Shown: piece by piece, positions 27,710 through 36,826 of the stretch
Layout: each line of letters begins with the position of its first letter
Numbering within the stretch: position 1 is the first letter of the stretch
From: Thalassovita sp.
Lineage (GTDB): Bacteria; Pseudomonadota; Alphaproteobacteria; Rhodobacterales; Rhodobacteraceae
DNA length: 64,000 nucleotides
Direction of reading: 5' to 3'
NCBI GenBank assembly: GCA_017792425.1
Contig: CP051233.1
Span: 2,018,402 to 2,082,401 of the forward strand
The notes under the pieces: generated by a model
Databases searched by the model: none
The model's input: the letters and a program-made list of their open reading frames with translations, nothing else
What the model was told of the DNA's origin: nothing
Position numbers and translations under genes: made by a program

Positions 27710-28900
27710 CTCGTCCGTTTCAGGGCCTGAACCGTCCGAGTTGACAGGTTTAACACCTCTCAACACAGCGCGCGCGGCCCTAAGGCCGGGGGCTGCACCG
27801 CCCTTTCCCAGCCGTTTCATGGTCAGCCGCATCGCTGCGCGCTGATCGCCGGGATTTTCCATCACCTGCAGCATGGCGGCGGCAATTCTGTCGGGTTTAC
27901 AATCACTTCCGATGAATTCCGGGATCGCGCGGGTGTCCGACACCAGGTTGACCAACGTCACCGTATCCACCTTCAGCATCCGGCTGATGATCTGGCGTGA
28001 CAGCCAGTTCATGTCATAGGCGATCACCATCGGTGTGTCATTCGCCGCAAGTTCCAGTGAAACCGTTCCAGACGCCGCCAAGGCCGCATCCGCCGCGGCA
28101 AAACACGCTGCCTTTTCAGCCAGATAGGCGTCTTTACCTTGGTTAATGGGGGACAGGATCAGGGGCTGAACCGGCCAGTTTTTCACCTGTTCGCGCACCA
28201 AATTCGTAACATTCCCCGTGGTCGGGATCACCACGTTAACCTCTGGCCGTTTCGCGACGATCGCGCGTAACGCCTCGCCGAAAATCGGCGCCAGTCGCGA
28301 CACCTCGCCCCTTCTGGAACCGGGCAAAACCATCAGCAACGGTTTGTTTTCAAAGCCATTTTTCACCCGGAACGCGTGGGCCTGATCCGGTGTCGCCAGC
28401 GATTCGGCGACCACCGGATGCCCGACGAAATCGCATTCCATCCCCGCAGCCTGCATATAGGGCGGCTCGAACGGGAACAGCGCCAATACCTGGTCGATGA
28501 CCCGCGCCATCTTAACCGCCCGTCCGCTGCGCCACGCCCAGACGGTCGGGGCCACATAATGTACTGTTCTGATTGAACTTTTCGCCTTTACCTTCTTGGC
28601 GACACGCAGGCAGAAATCGGGGCTGTCGATGGTGATCAGCACATCCGGGTTAACCTTGAGGACAGCCTCGGCCGTCTCCTCGATCCGCCGCTTAAGATGT
28701 TGGTATTTCGGCAGAATCTCCGCGATCCCCATGACGGACAGCTCGTCCATCGGGAATCGGCTGGTCATCCCTTCGGCCTCCATCAACGGCCCGCCGACGC
28801 CCATGAACTCGACCTCTGACAGGGACTTCAACCCCGCCATCAAAGCCGCCCCCAGCTTGTCCCCGGACGCTTCGCCAGCGATCAGGAACACCCGTATCAC
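27695..28900 (-). CDS. lpxB: lipid-A-disaccharide synthase LpxB
   Basis: This 401-residue GT19 glycosyltransferase joins UDP-2,3-diacylglucosamine and lipid X to form the lipid A disaccharide at the inner membrane. Family sequences include LIAGEASGDKLGAALM at the start, DSPDFCLRVAKK, HYVAPTVWAWRSGRA, the LPGSRRGEV donor-binding loop near residue 194, and ASGTVSLELAANDTPMVIAYDMN. It overlaps lpxI by 4 bases. The C-terminal tail (NSDGSGPETDESRES) is short, polar and probably disordered. Confidence 0.97.
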   Translation of the reverse strand: MIRVFLIAGEASGDKLGAALMAGLKSLSEVEFMGVGGPLMEAEGMTSRFPMDELSVMGIAEILPKYQHLKRRIEETAEAVLKVNPDVLITIDSPDFCLRVAKKVKAKSSIRTVHYVAPTVWAWRSGRAVKMARVIDQVLALFPFEPPYMQAAGMECDFVGHPVVAESLATPDQAHAFRVKNGFENKPLLMVLPGSRRGEVSRLAPIFGEALRAIVAKRPEVNVVIPTTGNVTNLVREQVKNWPVQPLILSPINQGKDAYLAEKAACFAAADAALAASGTVSLELAANDTPMVIAYDMNWLSRQIISRMLKVDTVTLVNLVSDTRAIPEFIGSDCKPDRIAAAMLQVMENPGDQRAAMRLTMKRLGKGGAAPGLRAARAVLRGVKPVNSDGSGPETDESRES

Positions 28901-29703
28901 AGCACGCGCCCCATGATAAAAAGTCCAGCCTTTTCAGCCTCTTGAATGACTTTCTCTCGTTCGAGAACCAGCACGCCACCAGCCTCCAAAACGATGCCTT
29001 CTACCCCTGCGGCTGTAGCGTTGCGCACCGTTTCAGGCCCGATCGCGGGCATGTCCACTCGTAAATCCTGCCCTCGTTTCGGTGCCTTCACGAAAACACC
29101 TTTTGCATTCCTTCTCAGATACTTAGGTGTTTCATTTACGAAACGCAGCAAGGCATCCGTGCCCTGGATCGTTTCGATTCCAAGGCACAATCCGCCCGCA
29201 ACCACACACCCCTGCCCGACGTCCACCGGGGAAAGCGCGTTCAGGATGTCTGCTGCACGATCCGCATCCGTCAGCGCCGCGACGGACGGGGGTGGCCCAC
29301 AAAAAACCCCTTCTGAAACAGTCAGTTGCGGGGCAATCTCGTGTGCCCCCCTGACGATGAACCCCTGTTCTTCGAATATCTGGATAACCAAACGCAACAG
29401 GCCGTCATCCCCGCCCTGCATCGCGGCCAGCAGGCGAGGTGCCAGTTTCCGCATCACTTCGTCAAATTGTGCGGGGTCCAGTGGCGGGCGGGACATGGAC
29501 CCGCCAAACACGACCTCTCCGACGCCATGGGCCTTTAGATCCGCGAACAGATATCCAAGTTTTTCAAAGCAATGTTCGTTGGTTACATCACGAAGTTGAT
29601 GTGGAATACCAACAAAGCTGAAACGCAGAGCATCCGGCGCCGCCTTTGACAGAAGCACCGGCAAGGCACCGTTTCCGGCCAGTATGGCAAGCCTTCCGCT
29701 CAT
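28897..29703 (-). CDS. lpxI: UDP-2,3-diacylglucosamine diphosphatase LpxI
   Basis: This 268-residue DUF1009/LpxI enzyme makes lipid X from UDP-2,3-diacylglucosamine by hydrolysis, standing in for LpxH of enterobacteria. Family features are LAILAGNGALPVLL at the start, GGSMSRPP near residue 67, and the C-terminal DMPAIGPETV with EAGGVLVLEREKVI. It sits between lpxA and lpxB with 4-base overlaps at both ends, which matches the pathway order. Some stretches, such as 29101-29160, are visibly richer in A+T than the neighbouring genes. Confidence 0.95.
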   Translation of the reverse strand: MSGRLAILAGNGALPVLLSKAAPDALRFSFVGIPHQLRDVTNEHCFEKLGYLFADLKAHGVGEVVFGGSMSRPPLDPAQFDEVMRKLAPRLLAAMQGGDDGLLRLVIQIFEEQGFIVRGAHEIAPQLTVSEGVFCGPPPSVAALTDADRAADILNALSPVDVGQGCVVAGGLCLGIETIQGTDALLRFVNETPKYLRRNAKGVFVKAPKRGQDLRVDMPAIGPETVRNATAAGVEGIVLEAGGVLVLEREKVIQEAEKAGLFIMGRVL

Positions 29704-30482
29704 CCCCTGGGGGTCAGGAACGAACGGTCACTGGCCCCGGTCACGAAATCCACGATCTGGCGCACGTAATCGCTGCTGGTATCCAGCGACCTGGCCCGCT
29801 CCTGGAATGTCCCTTCACCTGAGGAAAGCTGCTTAAGTGCGTCTCTGAGCGCGGAAATATCCGCCCTGGCGACGCCACGGCGTTTCAGTCCGACCAGGTT
29901 CAGCCCGTCCAGTTCCCCGCGTTGGGCCTGCACGAGCCCATAGGGCAGTACGTCTGCTGTCACCATCGTCACAGCACCGATGATCGCCCCCTGTCCGATA
30001 CGCACCCATTGATGCACGCCGGACAAGCCGCCAATGATCACGTCATCGCCGATGATACAGTGACCGGCCAACGCGGCGTTGTTGACGACGATTACCCGGT
30101 CACCAAGCATGACATCATGCGCGACGTGGCACCCGGCCATGAACAGCCCATCATCGCCGACCCTAGTCAGCCCGCCACCGCCTTCGGTGCCGGCATTCAT
30201 CGTGACGTGTTCACGAATTCTGTTTCGTTTTCCGACGGTTAGGCGGGTTTCTTCACCTTTGAACTTCAGATCCTGCGGGATTTCCCCAATGCAGGCGAAG
30301 GGAAAGATCACCGTGTCGTCGCCGATTTCCGTGCGCCCTGTGACAACAACATGGCTTTTCAGCTCAACCCGATCACCCAGCACGACATTGGGACCGACGA
30401 TGCAGAACGGGCCGATCTTCACGCCTTCGCCCAGTTGCGCACCGGGATCGATGATCGCCGAAGGATGTATCTGCGCGCTCAT
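29700..30482 (-). CDS. lpxA: acyl-ACP-UDP-N-acetylglucosamine O-acyltransferase LpxA
   Basis: This 260-residue left-handed beta-helix acyltransferase performs the first step of lipid A synthesis. Hexapeptide repeats run through the first 190 residues (IHPSAIIDPGAQLGEGVKIGPFCIVGPNV). The active-site histidine segment is present in NAALAGHCIIGD-type and GCHVAHDVMLGD repeats. The C-terminal helical domain (NLVGLKRRGVARADISALRDALKQL) is typical. It follows fabZ after 4 bases and overlaps lpxI. Confidence 0.97.
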   Translation of the reverse strand: MSAQIHPSAIIDPGAQLGEGVKIGPFCIVGPNVVLGDRVELKSHVVVTGRTEIGDDTVIFPFACIGEIPQDLKFKGEETRLTVGKRNRIREHVTMNAGTEGGGGLTRVGDDGLFMAGCHVAHDVMLGDRVIVVNNAALAGHCIIGDDVIIGGLSGVHQWVRIGQGAIIGAVTMVTADVLPYGLVQAQRGELDGLNLVGLKRRGVARADISALRDALKQLSSGEGTFQERARSLDTSSDYVRQIVDFVTGASDRSFLTPRG

Positions 30483-30486
30483 CGCG

Positions 30487-30951
30487 TTACTCCTTGCCCA
30501 GGTCCATCATCGCGGTGAATTCGGCCTCTGCCGCCATTTCGCCGTCAACAGTGGCGATGCCCTTGAATTTCCACACCTTTCCGCCGGGTTTGCCGCGGGT
30601 GGTGGTCACGTTCAGCTCCAGCACATCGCCGGGAACCACCATGCGGCGGAACTTGGTCTGGTCGATGGCCATGAAGTAGACCAGCATGTTCTTGTCGGCC
30701 ATATCCAACGCCGTGCCAACCATGATGGCGGCCGTTTGCGCCATCGCCTCGATGATCGTGACACCGGGCATGATCGGCTTGCCGGGGAAGTGGCCCTGGA
30801 AATGCGGCTCGTTCATGGTGACGTTCTTAATGCCCCGGCCGGATTTATAGCCATCAATATCCACAACCTTGTCCACCAGCAGGAACGGGTAACGATGGGG
30901 AATGATCCGTTGGATCAGGGCGATATCCGCGCTCAGCAACTGCTCTGACAT
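30487..30951 (-). CDS. fabZ: 3-hydroxyacyl-ACP dehydratase FabZ
   Basis: This 154-residue hot-dog-fold dehydratase works in fatty acid elongation. The active-site motif HFPGKPIMPGVTIIEAMAQTAA is intact (catalytic His and Glu), after IQRIIPHRYPFLLVDKV. The start at 30951 has AAAGGA at normal spacing; upstream in-frame codons are rejected. It precedes lpxA by 4 bases, coupling the supply of 3-hydroxyacyl-ACP with its use in lipid A. Confidence 0.97.
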   Translation of the reverse strand: MSEQLLSADIALIQRIIPHRYPFLLVDKVVDIDGYKSGRGIKNVTMNEPHFQGHFPGKPIMPGVTIIEAMAQTAAIMVGTALDMADKNMLVYFMAIDQTKFRRMVVPGDVLELNVTTTRGKPGGKVWKFKGIATVDGEMAAEAEFTAMMDLGKE

Positions 30952-31018
30952 GGTGGGTGTCCTTTCTTTTCCTTGTGTTTTCAGTACCAACAAGGACGCG
31001 GCGGGGCAAGCGCCGCAA

Positions 31019-31597
31019 CTACTGCTGCGCGGCAGGCTGGTCCGGGTCAGGAAGGTCGCGACCGTCGCCAATCGCGGCATCAAGCCGGTCAATCGCCAAG
31101 TCTGTAATATCGATCGACCGCAGACTCAGCAGAACCGAGCGCCGTTCGACGATCAGCGCCGCTCCTGTTTCCAGCATGATCGCCTCCAGCACCGGGCGGG
31201 TGGCAATCAGGAACTGGCGGCGTGCCGTATCCGTGCCTTGGGTCAGGGCGCGGGTCTTGGCGTTCTGTTCGGCGCGGATTTTTTCCACCTTGTCGTCAAA
31301 GGCGTCCGCGAGGGCGCGAAATTCTTCTGGCGGCAGGGTCGGACGGCGCTCGGTCAGCGCCTTTTCCTCGGCGGTCAATTCGCCCTCGATGCGGCGGTTT
31401 TCAGCCTCCAGCACCTTGCCCTGGGCCTCGACCTCTTCGGAAATGCGCTGGCCGAATTGCGACTGGGAGAACAACCGTTCGGAATCGACAGTCAGGACCG
31501 GGCTTTGCACCACCGTCATGTCCTGCGCCGCCAGGCCGGTCGCCATGAAAAGAAGAAGGGCCAGCACCGCCAGCCCTTTTTCAAACATCGCCCGCAT
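31019..31597 (-). CDS. skp: OmpH/Skp-family periplasmic chaperone
   Basis: This 192-residue protein has a signal peptide (GLAVLALLLFMATGLAAQ) and then a long, charged, coiled-coil-prone region (QRISEEVEAQGKVLEAENRRIEGELTAEEKAL) typical of the tentacles of Skp/OmpH. Such proteins carry unfolded outer-membrane proteins to the BAM complex. Its start codon shares a base with the bamA stop, so the two are coupled; an internal ATG at 31588 is an alternative start. The acidic, proline-rich tail (DLPDPDQPAAQQ) is unusual but short. Confidence 0.9.
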   Translation of the reverse strand: MRAMFEKGLAVLALLLFMATGLAAQDMTVVQSPVLTVDSERLFSQSQFGQRISEEVEAQGKVLEAENRRIEGELTAEEKALTERRPTLPPEEFRALADAFDDKVEKIRAEQNAKTRALTQGTDTARRQFLIATRPVLEAIMLETGAALIVERRSVLLSLRSIDITDLAIDRLDAAIGDGRDLPDPDQPAAQQ

Positions 31598-33945
31598 CAG
31601 AAAGTGGTCGCGATGGACAGGTTAAAGGTCTGTTCCTTGTCCTGGTCCTCTTTCTTCAACGCCTTAGAGAAGTTGAAGCGCAGTGGCCCCACCGGGGTGT
31701 TCCAGAACAGCGACACACCAATCACATGACGGGCCGAGAAGCCATCCTGGATCAGGTCGGCGTGGGTCGCTTCGACCCCCCAGAGCGATCCGACGTCATA
31801 GAATACACCGCCGCGCATGCCGTATTCTTCGGGCAGGCCCAGCGGGAATTCGGCCTCCAGGCTCAGTACCGCGAACATGTCACCGCCCAAGGCGTCGTCC
31901 ACCCCAAGCCCGACGTTGTATTCGCGCGGACCGATACCATCGGGCTCAAAACCGCGCATGATGCCAGACCCGATCTGGAACCGGTCAATCGACCGGCCGG
32001 TGCTGGTCCCGCCATAGGTCAGAACGCCCGCCTGCAGCGTGGCGCGCAGGGTGACTTCCTCGTTCAGGATCATGGTCTGAGCCGCAGCCTTGGCCGTGGT
32101 CTTGATCGAGTCCACATCCCCGCCCAGTCCGTTGAATTCCTGGCCCAGTTCGAACACCCAGCCGGAATCTGTATCCAGTCCGTTGCGGCGCGTATCGAAC
32201 GTGTACTTGTAGGCCGCGCCGGTGCTGATCAGGCTGCCCAGGCCGATTTCGGCGGCAACGATATCACCCGTTGTCGCGCCGGCGTCCTTCATCTCGGAAT
32301 CCTTGGCGATGAAAAACAGCCCCAGACGCCCACGTTCGCTGACCGGGAAGGTCAGGCCGGTGCGCAGGCTGGCGATTGTCGTGTCGTAGTTGGCGTAGGA
32401 CGAATCCGTTTCCTGATAGTTGGCGGCAAAGCTAAAGGCCACGTCGCGCCCAAGGAAAGCCGGTTCGGTGAAGTTCAGACCATAGGTCGTGTCCTCGTCC
32501 GCGCCGGACATCGAGATTTCAAATTTCTGGCCACGCCCAAGGAAATTCTGTTCCTTCAGGTTGATCAGCAGGCCGAACCCGCTGTTCGTGGAATAGCTGC
32601 CACCAAAGGACAGCGACCCCGTGGGTTTCTCGGTCACGTCCACATCAACAACCACCTGGTCAGGTGATGATCCTTCGCGGGCTTTCACATCGGCGTTTTC
32701 AAAGAAACCAAGGGCGCGGATGCGTTCGGCGCTCTGGCGGATTTCGCGCGGGTTGAAAGGGTCGCCCTCGACGATTTTGAACTGGTGTCGGATGACCCGG
32801 TCCAGCGTCGTGGTGTTGCCCTCGATGTCGATCCGTTCAACAAAAATGCGCGGGCCGCGGGACAGGACAAATTCAACGTCCAGCGTCAGGTCGCGTTCGT
32901 TTCGGGTGATGCGCGGTTCCACCCGGATGAAGTTCAGCCCGTTCCTGATGGCCAGACGTTCCAGGCGGGTGATCGAATCCTCGACCTCGGTGGGCGAGTA
33001 GACAGCGCCGGTTTTGATCTTCAGCGTGTCCTGGAATTCCTGGGCGTCCACCTCGGCCACTTCGGACCGGGCGGTGACGTTTCCGAACCGGAATTGCTGG
33101 CCTTCCTGGATGTTGATGGCGATGAAATAGGCGTCGCGTTCTTCGGTCAGTTCGGCGTTCAGGCTGTTGATGCGCACATCGACATAGCCGCGCGACAGGT
33201 AGAAATCGCGCAGCACCTGCTTGTCGAACTCGACCCGGTCCGCGATGAACGTATCAGAGCGGACAAAAGTGCGCAGCAGGCCCGCTTGCTTGGTGTTCAG
33301 AACCCGGCGCAGACGACCGTCGCTATATGCCTCGTTGCCGACAAAGCTGATGCGCTCTACCTCGATCACACCGCCTTCGAAGACTTCGAACACGACGTCG
33401 ACGCGGTTGTCGCTGCGGCGGATGATCTTGGGGGACACCTTGGCCGACAGGCGGCCTTCCTGGTTATAGGCCTCGGCGATCAGGGCAGCGTCTGCTTCGA
33501 CCACCGAAGGGCTGAACACGTGGCGCGACTTGGACTGGATCAGGTTTTCCAGCGCGTCATCCTTCAGGCGGCGGTTGCCTTCGATCGAGATGCGGTTGAT
33601 CGTCGGGTATTCGCGCACCGAGATCACCAGCGTATTGCCACGGGGGGTCAATTCGACTTTCTCGAACAGGCCGCTGTTGACGATGCGCTGGTAAGCCTCG
33701 TTCAGCTCGGCCGCGTTGACCGTCTGACCACGGGCGATTCCCGCATAGGTCAGGATCGCGTCACCGCCAATGCGCTGATTTCCATCGATACGGACCGAGG
33801 TAAAGCGGTACTCTTGCGCCATGGCAAACTGGGGCAGACCCCCGGAAACCATTGCCGTTGAAAGAAAAAACACCACGCCAAGGCGACGCAGATCATTGAA
33901 TACACCGGCGCGCGGCAGCCGCGCCTTCGCCTTCGAAGTGCTCAT
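31597..33945 (-). CDS. bamA: outer membrane protein assembly factor BamA
   Basis: This 782-residue BamA has an N-terminal signal (LGVVFFLSTAMVSGGLPQFAMAQ), five POTRA domains (about 25-420, for example FTSVRIDGNQRIGGDAILTYAGIARGQ) and a 16-strand barrel at the C-terminus. The conserved barrel lid IGSGIMRGFEPDGIGPRE contains the RGF motif (here MRGFEPDGIGPR), and the last strand ends in the usual aromatic residue (ATTF). It inserts other beta-barrels into the outer membrane. A terminator lies upstream, separating it from rseP, so it probably has its own promoter. Confidence 0.98.
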   Translation of the reverse strand: MSTSKAKARLPRAGVFNDLRRLGVVFFLSTAMVSGGLPQFAMAQEYRFTSVRIDGNQRIGGDAILTYAGIARGQTVNAAELNEAYQRIVNSGLFEKVELTPRGNTLVISVREYPTINRISIEGNRRLKDDALENLIQSKSRHVFSPSVVEADAALIAEAYNQEGRLSAKVSPKIIRRSDNRVDVVFEVFEGGVIEVERISFVGNEAYSDGRLRRVLNTKQAGLLRTFVRSDTFIADRVEFDKQVLRDFYLSRGYVDVRINSLNAELTEERDAYFIAINIQEGQQFRFGNVTARSEVAEVDAQEFQDTLKIKTGAVYSPTEVEDSITRLERLAIRNGLNFIRVEPRITRNERDLTLDVEFVLSRGPRIFVERIDIEGNTTTLDRVIRHQFKIVEGDPFNPREIRQSAERIRALGFFENADVKAREGSSPDQVVVDVDVTEKPTGSLSFGGSYSTNSGFGLLINLKEQNFLGRGQKFEISMSGADEDTTYGLNFTEPAFLGRDVAFSFAANYQETDSSYANYDTTIASLRTGLTFPVSERGRLGLFFIAKDSEMKDAGATTGDIVAAEIGLGSLISTGAAYKYTFDTRRNGLDTDSGWVFELGQEFNGLGGDVDSIKTTAKAAAQTMILNEEVTLRATLQAGVLTYGGTSTGRSIDRFQIGSGIMRGFEPDGIGPREYNVGLGVDDALGGDMFAVLSLEAEFPLGLPEEYGMRGGVFYDVGSLWGVEATHADLIQDGFSARHVIGVSLFWNTPVGPLRFNFSKALKKEDQDKEQTFNLSIATTF

Positions 33946-34014
33946 AAAACTACCCAGTCAGACATCCCATTGGCAAACTGACTACCGGGAAAGCCCCGCG
34001 TTGTCAAAACGGCA

Positions 34015-34046
34015 AAACGCCCACCGGACGGAACCGGCGGGCGTTT
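34015..34046 (-). terminator. intrinsic terminator upstream of bamA
   Basis: Thirteen-base arms AAACGCCCACCGG (34015-34027) and CCGGCGGGCGTTT (34034-34046), with one mismatch and a 6-base loop. On the minus strand T-runs follow. It would end the transcript coming from rseP and isolate bamA. Confidence 0.7.
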
Positions 34047-34070
34047 CAGAGGAAGGGAAACCCATGACGT

Positions 34071-34196
34071 TCAGAAAGAGCGCCAATACGCCCCGAGGGT
34101 CATGGCCAGCAACAAAGTTCCCACGACGAGGAAACGATCCCAATTGAGCAGCAAAAGCAGACCCAAACCACGTGTACCATTCTGAATCGTGTGCAT
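34071..34196 (-). CDS. small membrane protein (41 aa) between rseP and bamA
   Basis: This 41-codon frame starts MHTIQNGTRGLGLLLLLNWD and has one strongly hydrophobic helix (FLVVGTLLLAMTLGAYW), so it would be a single-pass membrane peptide. A GGCTGG stretch precedes the ATG but is not a strong Shine-Dalgarno. Its position, 24 bases before the terminator and on the same strand as rseP, is what a real last gene of that operon would have. No function is known. Confidence 0.5.
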   Translation of the reverse strand: MHTIQNGTRGLGLLLLLNWDRFLVVGTLLLAMTLGAYWRSF

Positions 34197-34297
34197 TTTT
34201 CCAGCCTTCAGAGCAAGAGTTGTCGTTCTTGCAAGAATCACACCGGAATGTGGCGGAACTGGGGCGTGACGGCGGCAATCCCCCGGCACGCGTTGGG

Positions 34298-35638
34298 TCA
34301 GGGACAGAACAGATCGTTGGTCAGTGCAAAGATCATGGTGGTCAGGATCAGCGCCAGCCCCGCCCCCATCAGCACCCGCAGCGCCTTGTCCGAGGGCTTG
34401 CGGCCCGCCACCGCCTCGTAGGCGTAGAAAACCAGGTGCCCACCGTCCAGCACCGGGATCGGGAACAAGTTCAACAGGCCGACGGCCGCGGACAGAACCC
34501 CGATGAAGTAGATGTAGCTTTGGGTGCCCTGGCTGGCCATCGCGCCCGAAACCTCGGCGATGCCGATCGGGCCGGACATGTTGCAGCTGCTGATCGCGCC
34601 GGTGATCATGTGATACAGGCCGGATATCGACCCGCGCATGATTTCCCACATGATCATGACGCCGTTGGTCAACGCGGCGCCGAACCCGGCGAATTCGGTG
34701 GCCGGCTCAAAGAACATGCCCCCGACGATGCCGATGCGCCACTTGGTTTCAAACGATCCATCCGGCTGGGGTTCGTCCACGCGGCGAGGCGCGAGCGTAA
34801 ACTGCAGGGTTTCGCCATCGCGCCAGACATCCACGACAAGCGGCTGCCCCTCAGCGGCGATGACCTTTTCCTTCAACTGGTCGAACACCTGGATCGGTGC
34901 GTCATTCACGGCGGTGAACACGTCACCCACCTTCAGGTCGATGTCATAGGCCGCCGATTGCGGGGCAAGCTGAGAGATGATCGGGGTCATCGGATGTGGC
35001 GCGGACACGTCGATCACCTGACCGTCCCGCTTGACCGTCCAGCGCAGCATCTGCTGTACCGGCAGTGCGTCCATGTAGGCGTCGTAGCCTTCGCCATCCT
35101 CGCTGGGCAGCTTCATGCCCTCTATCGCGACGATTTCGTCCCCGGACTGCAGGCTGACATCGTAAGGCACCGGCAAAACCTGCCCTACGGTCAGCGGGTC
35201 TTTGACCACACCGGCAGTCAGACCGATGCCGGTGAAAATCACGATGGACAGGACAAAGTTGAACACCGGCCCCGCTGCCACGGTCGCCGCCCGCGCCCAC
35301 AGCGGCGCGCCCAGCATGGTGTGGCGCTGCATTTCGGTGGGCATGGCATGGACTTTTTCCTCGTCCGGGCCGCTGGCGGCATTTGCGTCGCCCAGGAATT
35401 TTACGTACCCCCCGAACGGCAGCGCCGCCAGTTGCCAGCGCGTGCCATGTTTGTCTGTCCGCGAAAACAGGACTGGACCAAATCCAAGCGAGAATACCTC
35501 GGCCTTGATCCCCGACCAGCGGCCGACGATGTAATGCCCGTATTCGTGGATCGCCACGATCACCGATAGTGCGATGACAAAGGCCAAAACAGTGGTCAGA
35601 AAACCACCGAACGCGGGAATAGCACCGAGAATATCCAA
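34298..35638 (-). CDS. rseP: RIP metalloprotease RseP (site-2 protease)
   Basis: This 446-residue intramembrane zinc protease cuts membrane-bound anti-sigma factors and remnant signal peptides. The metal motif HEYGH is at residues 31-35 in the first helix, and the third ligand sits in IPVLDGGHLVFYAYEAV near residue 395. A PDZ region lies between (GDEIVAIEGMKLPS). Translation starts at TTG (35638), with AGGA 8 bases upstream and no better in-frame codon. It follows dxr by 12 bases. Confidence 0.96.
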   Translation of the reverse strand: MDILGAIPAFGGFLTTVLAFVIALSVIVAIHEYGHYIVGRWSGIKAEVFSLGFGPVLFSRTDKHGTRWQLAALPFGGYVKFLGDANAASGPDEEKVHAMPTEMQRHTMLGAPLWARAATVAAGPVFNFVLSIVIFTGIGLTAGVVKDPLTVGQVLPVPYDVSLQSGDEIVAIEGMKLPSEDGEGYDAYMDALPVQQMLRWTVKRDGQVIDVSAPHPMTPIISQLAPQSAAYDIDLKVGDVFTAVNDAPIQVFDQLKEKVIAAEGQPLVVDVWRDGETLQFTLAPRRVDEPQPDGSFETKWRIGIVGGMFFEPATEFAGFGAALTNGVMIMWEIMRGSISGLYHMITGAISSCNMSGPIGIAEVSGAMASQGTQSYIYFIGVLSAAVGLLNLFPIPVLDGGHLVFYAYEAVAGRKPSDKALRVLMGAGLALILTTMIFALTNDLFCP

Positions 35639-35650
35639 GAATCCGTCCTG

Positions 35651-36826
35651 TTACCTGTCTGCCCTGGCCATCATGACCTTGTCGGCTCGCATACGGGCCA
35701 AATGGTCTGCTTTGGCAACGTTATCAAGGGTAAAGCTGGCCTGAATAAGGCCATTATCGGATGACAATTGTGTCATCACATCTTCGACCACAGGGGCCAT
35801 GTCCAGAAAGCCGATCCGTCCTGCGATGAAAGCGTCCAGCGCGCGTTCCTTGGCCGCGTTGAAGATCGCCCCCATCATGCCACCGGTGCGCATGACCTCT
35901 TGGGCAAGGGTCAGCGCCGGATAGCGTACGGGATCCGGCGCACGAAAGGTCAACTGCCCGATCTGCACCAGGTCCAGCCGCGCCACGGGCAGCGGGCGGC
36001 GTTCCGGCCAGTGCAGCGCATAGCCGATGGCATGGCGCATATCCGGTGCGCCGACATGCGCCATCAGCGCCCCGTCGTTGAACCCCACCAACGCATGAAC
36101 CATCGATTCAGGATGCACCAGAACCTCTATCTGCTCGGGCCGGACGCCAAAGAATTCCTTGGTCTCGATCACTTCCAGCGCCTTGTTGAACATTGATGCG
36201 CTGTCGATGGTGATACGCTGCCCCATATCCCAGTTCGGATGGCTGGAGGCTTCCTCCAGCGTGGCATTGACCAGTTTTTCCAGTGGCCAATCGCGGAAGG
36301 CGCCACCGCTGGCGGTGATGATGATACGTTCGACCGCGGAAATATTTTCGCCGACCAGTCCCTGGAAGATGGCGGAATGTTCGCTGTCCACCGGCAGGAC
36401 GGTTGCGCCATGTGCCCGCGCGGTCTGCATCAACAGCGGGCCGGCGGTGACCAGAGATTCCTTGTTGGCCAGCGCCAGTGTCGCCCCCTGTTCCAGCGCC
36501 TTCAACCCCGGTCCCAGCCCGGCGGCGCCGACGATGGCCGACATCACCCAATCGGCGGGGCGCGTGGCGGCCTCGGTCAGCGCAGCCTGCCCGGCGGCAA
36601 CTTCGATACCGGTGCCCGACAGCGCGGCGCGCAGGTCCGGCAGCAACTCTTCGTGGGCGGTGATTGCCACATCCGCGTTCAGCGCGATGGCGTCGCGGGC
36701 CAGTTGCGCGATGTTGCGCCCGCCGGTCAGGGCGACAACGTCATAATCCTCGGGCGCGCGGGCGATCAGGTCCAGCGTGTTCTGCCCGATGGACCCGGTC
36801 GCGCCGAATACGGAAACCCGTCTCAT
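35651..36826 (-). CDS. dxr: 1-deoxy-D-xylulose-5-phosphate reductoisomerase
   Basis: This 391-residue DXR makes 2-C-methyl-D-erythritol 4-phosphate in the MEP isoprenoid pathway, using NADPH. The Rossmann start is SVFGATGSIGQNTLDLIA. The active site lies in LPVDSEHSAIFQ near residue 145 and ITASGGAFRDW with NPNWDMGQRITIDSASMFNKALE-type metal and substrate residues. Its start overlaps cdsA by 4 bases. With uppS nearby it supplies C5 units for undecaprenyl phosphate. Confidence 0.97.
   Translation of the reverse strand: MRRVSVFGATGSIGQNTLDLIARAPEDYDVVALTGGRNIAQLARDAIALNADVAITAHEELLPDLRAALSGTGIEVAAGQAALTEAATRPADWVMSAIVGAAGLGPGLKALEQGATLALANKESLVTAGPLLMQTARAHGATVLPVDSEHSAIFQGLVGENISAVERIIITASGGAFRDWPLEKLVNATLEEASSHPNWDMGQRITIDSASMFNKALEVIETKEFFGVRPEQIEVLVHPESMVHALVGFNDGALMAHVGAPDMRHAIGYALHWPERRPLPVARLDLVQIGQLTFRAPDPVRYPALTLAQEVMRTGGMMGAIFNAAKERALDAFIAGRIGFLDMAPVVEDVMTQLSSDNGLIQASFTLDNVAKADHLARMRADKVMMARADR

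Noticed and set aside
34226..34237. 12-base palindrome TTCTTGCAAGAA upstream of the small ORF near rseP
   Set aside because: Short palindromes like this arise by chance, and no regulator or conservation can be tied to it here.
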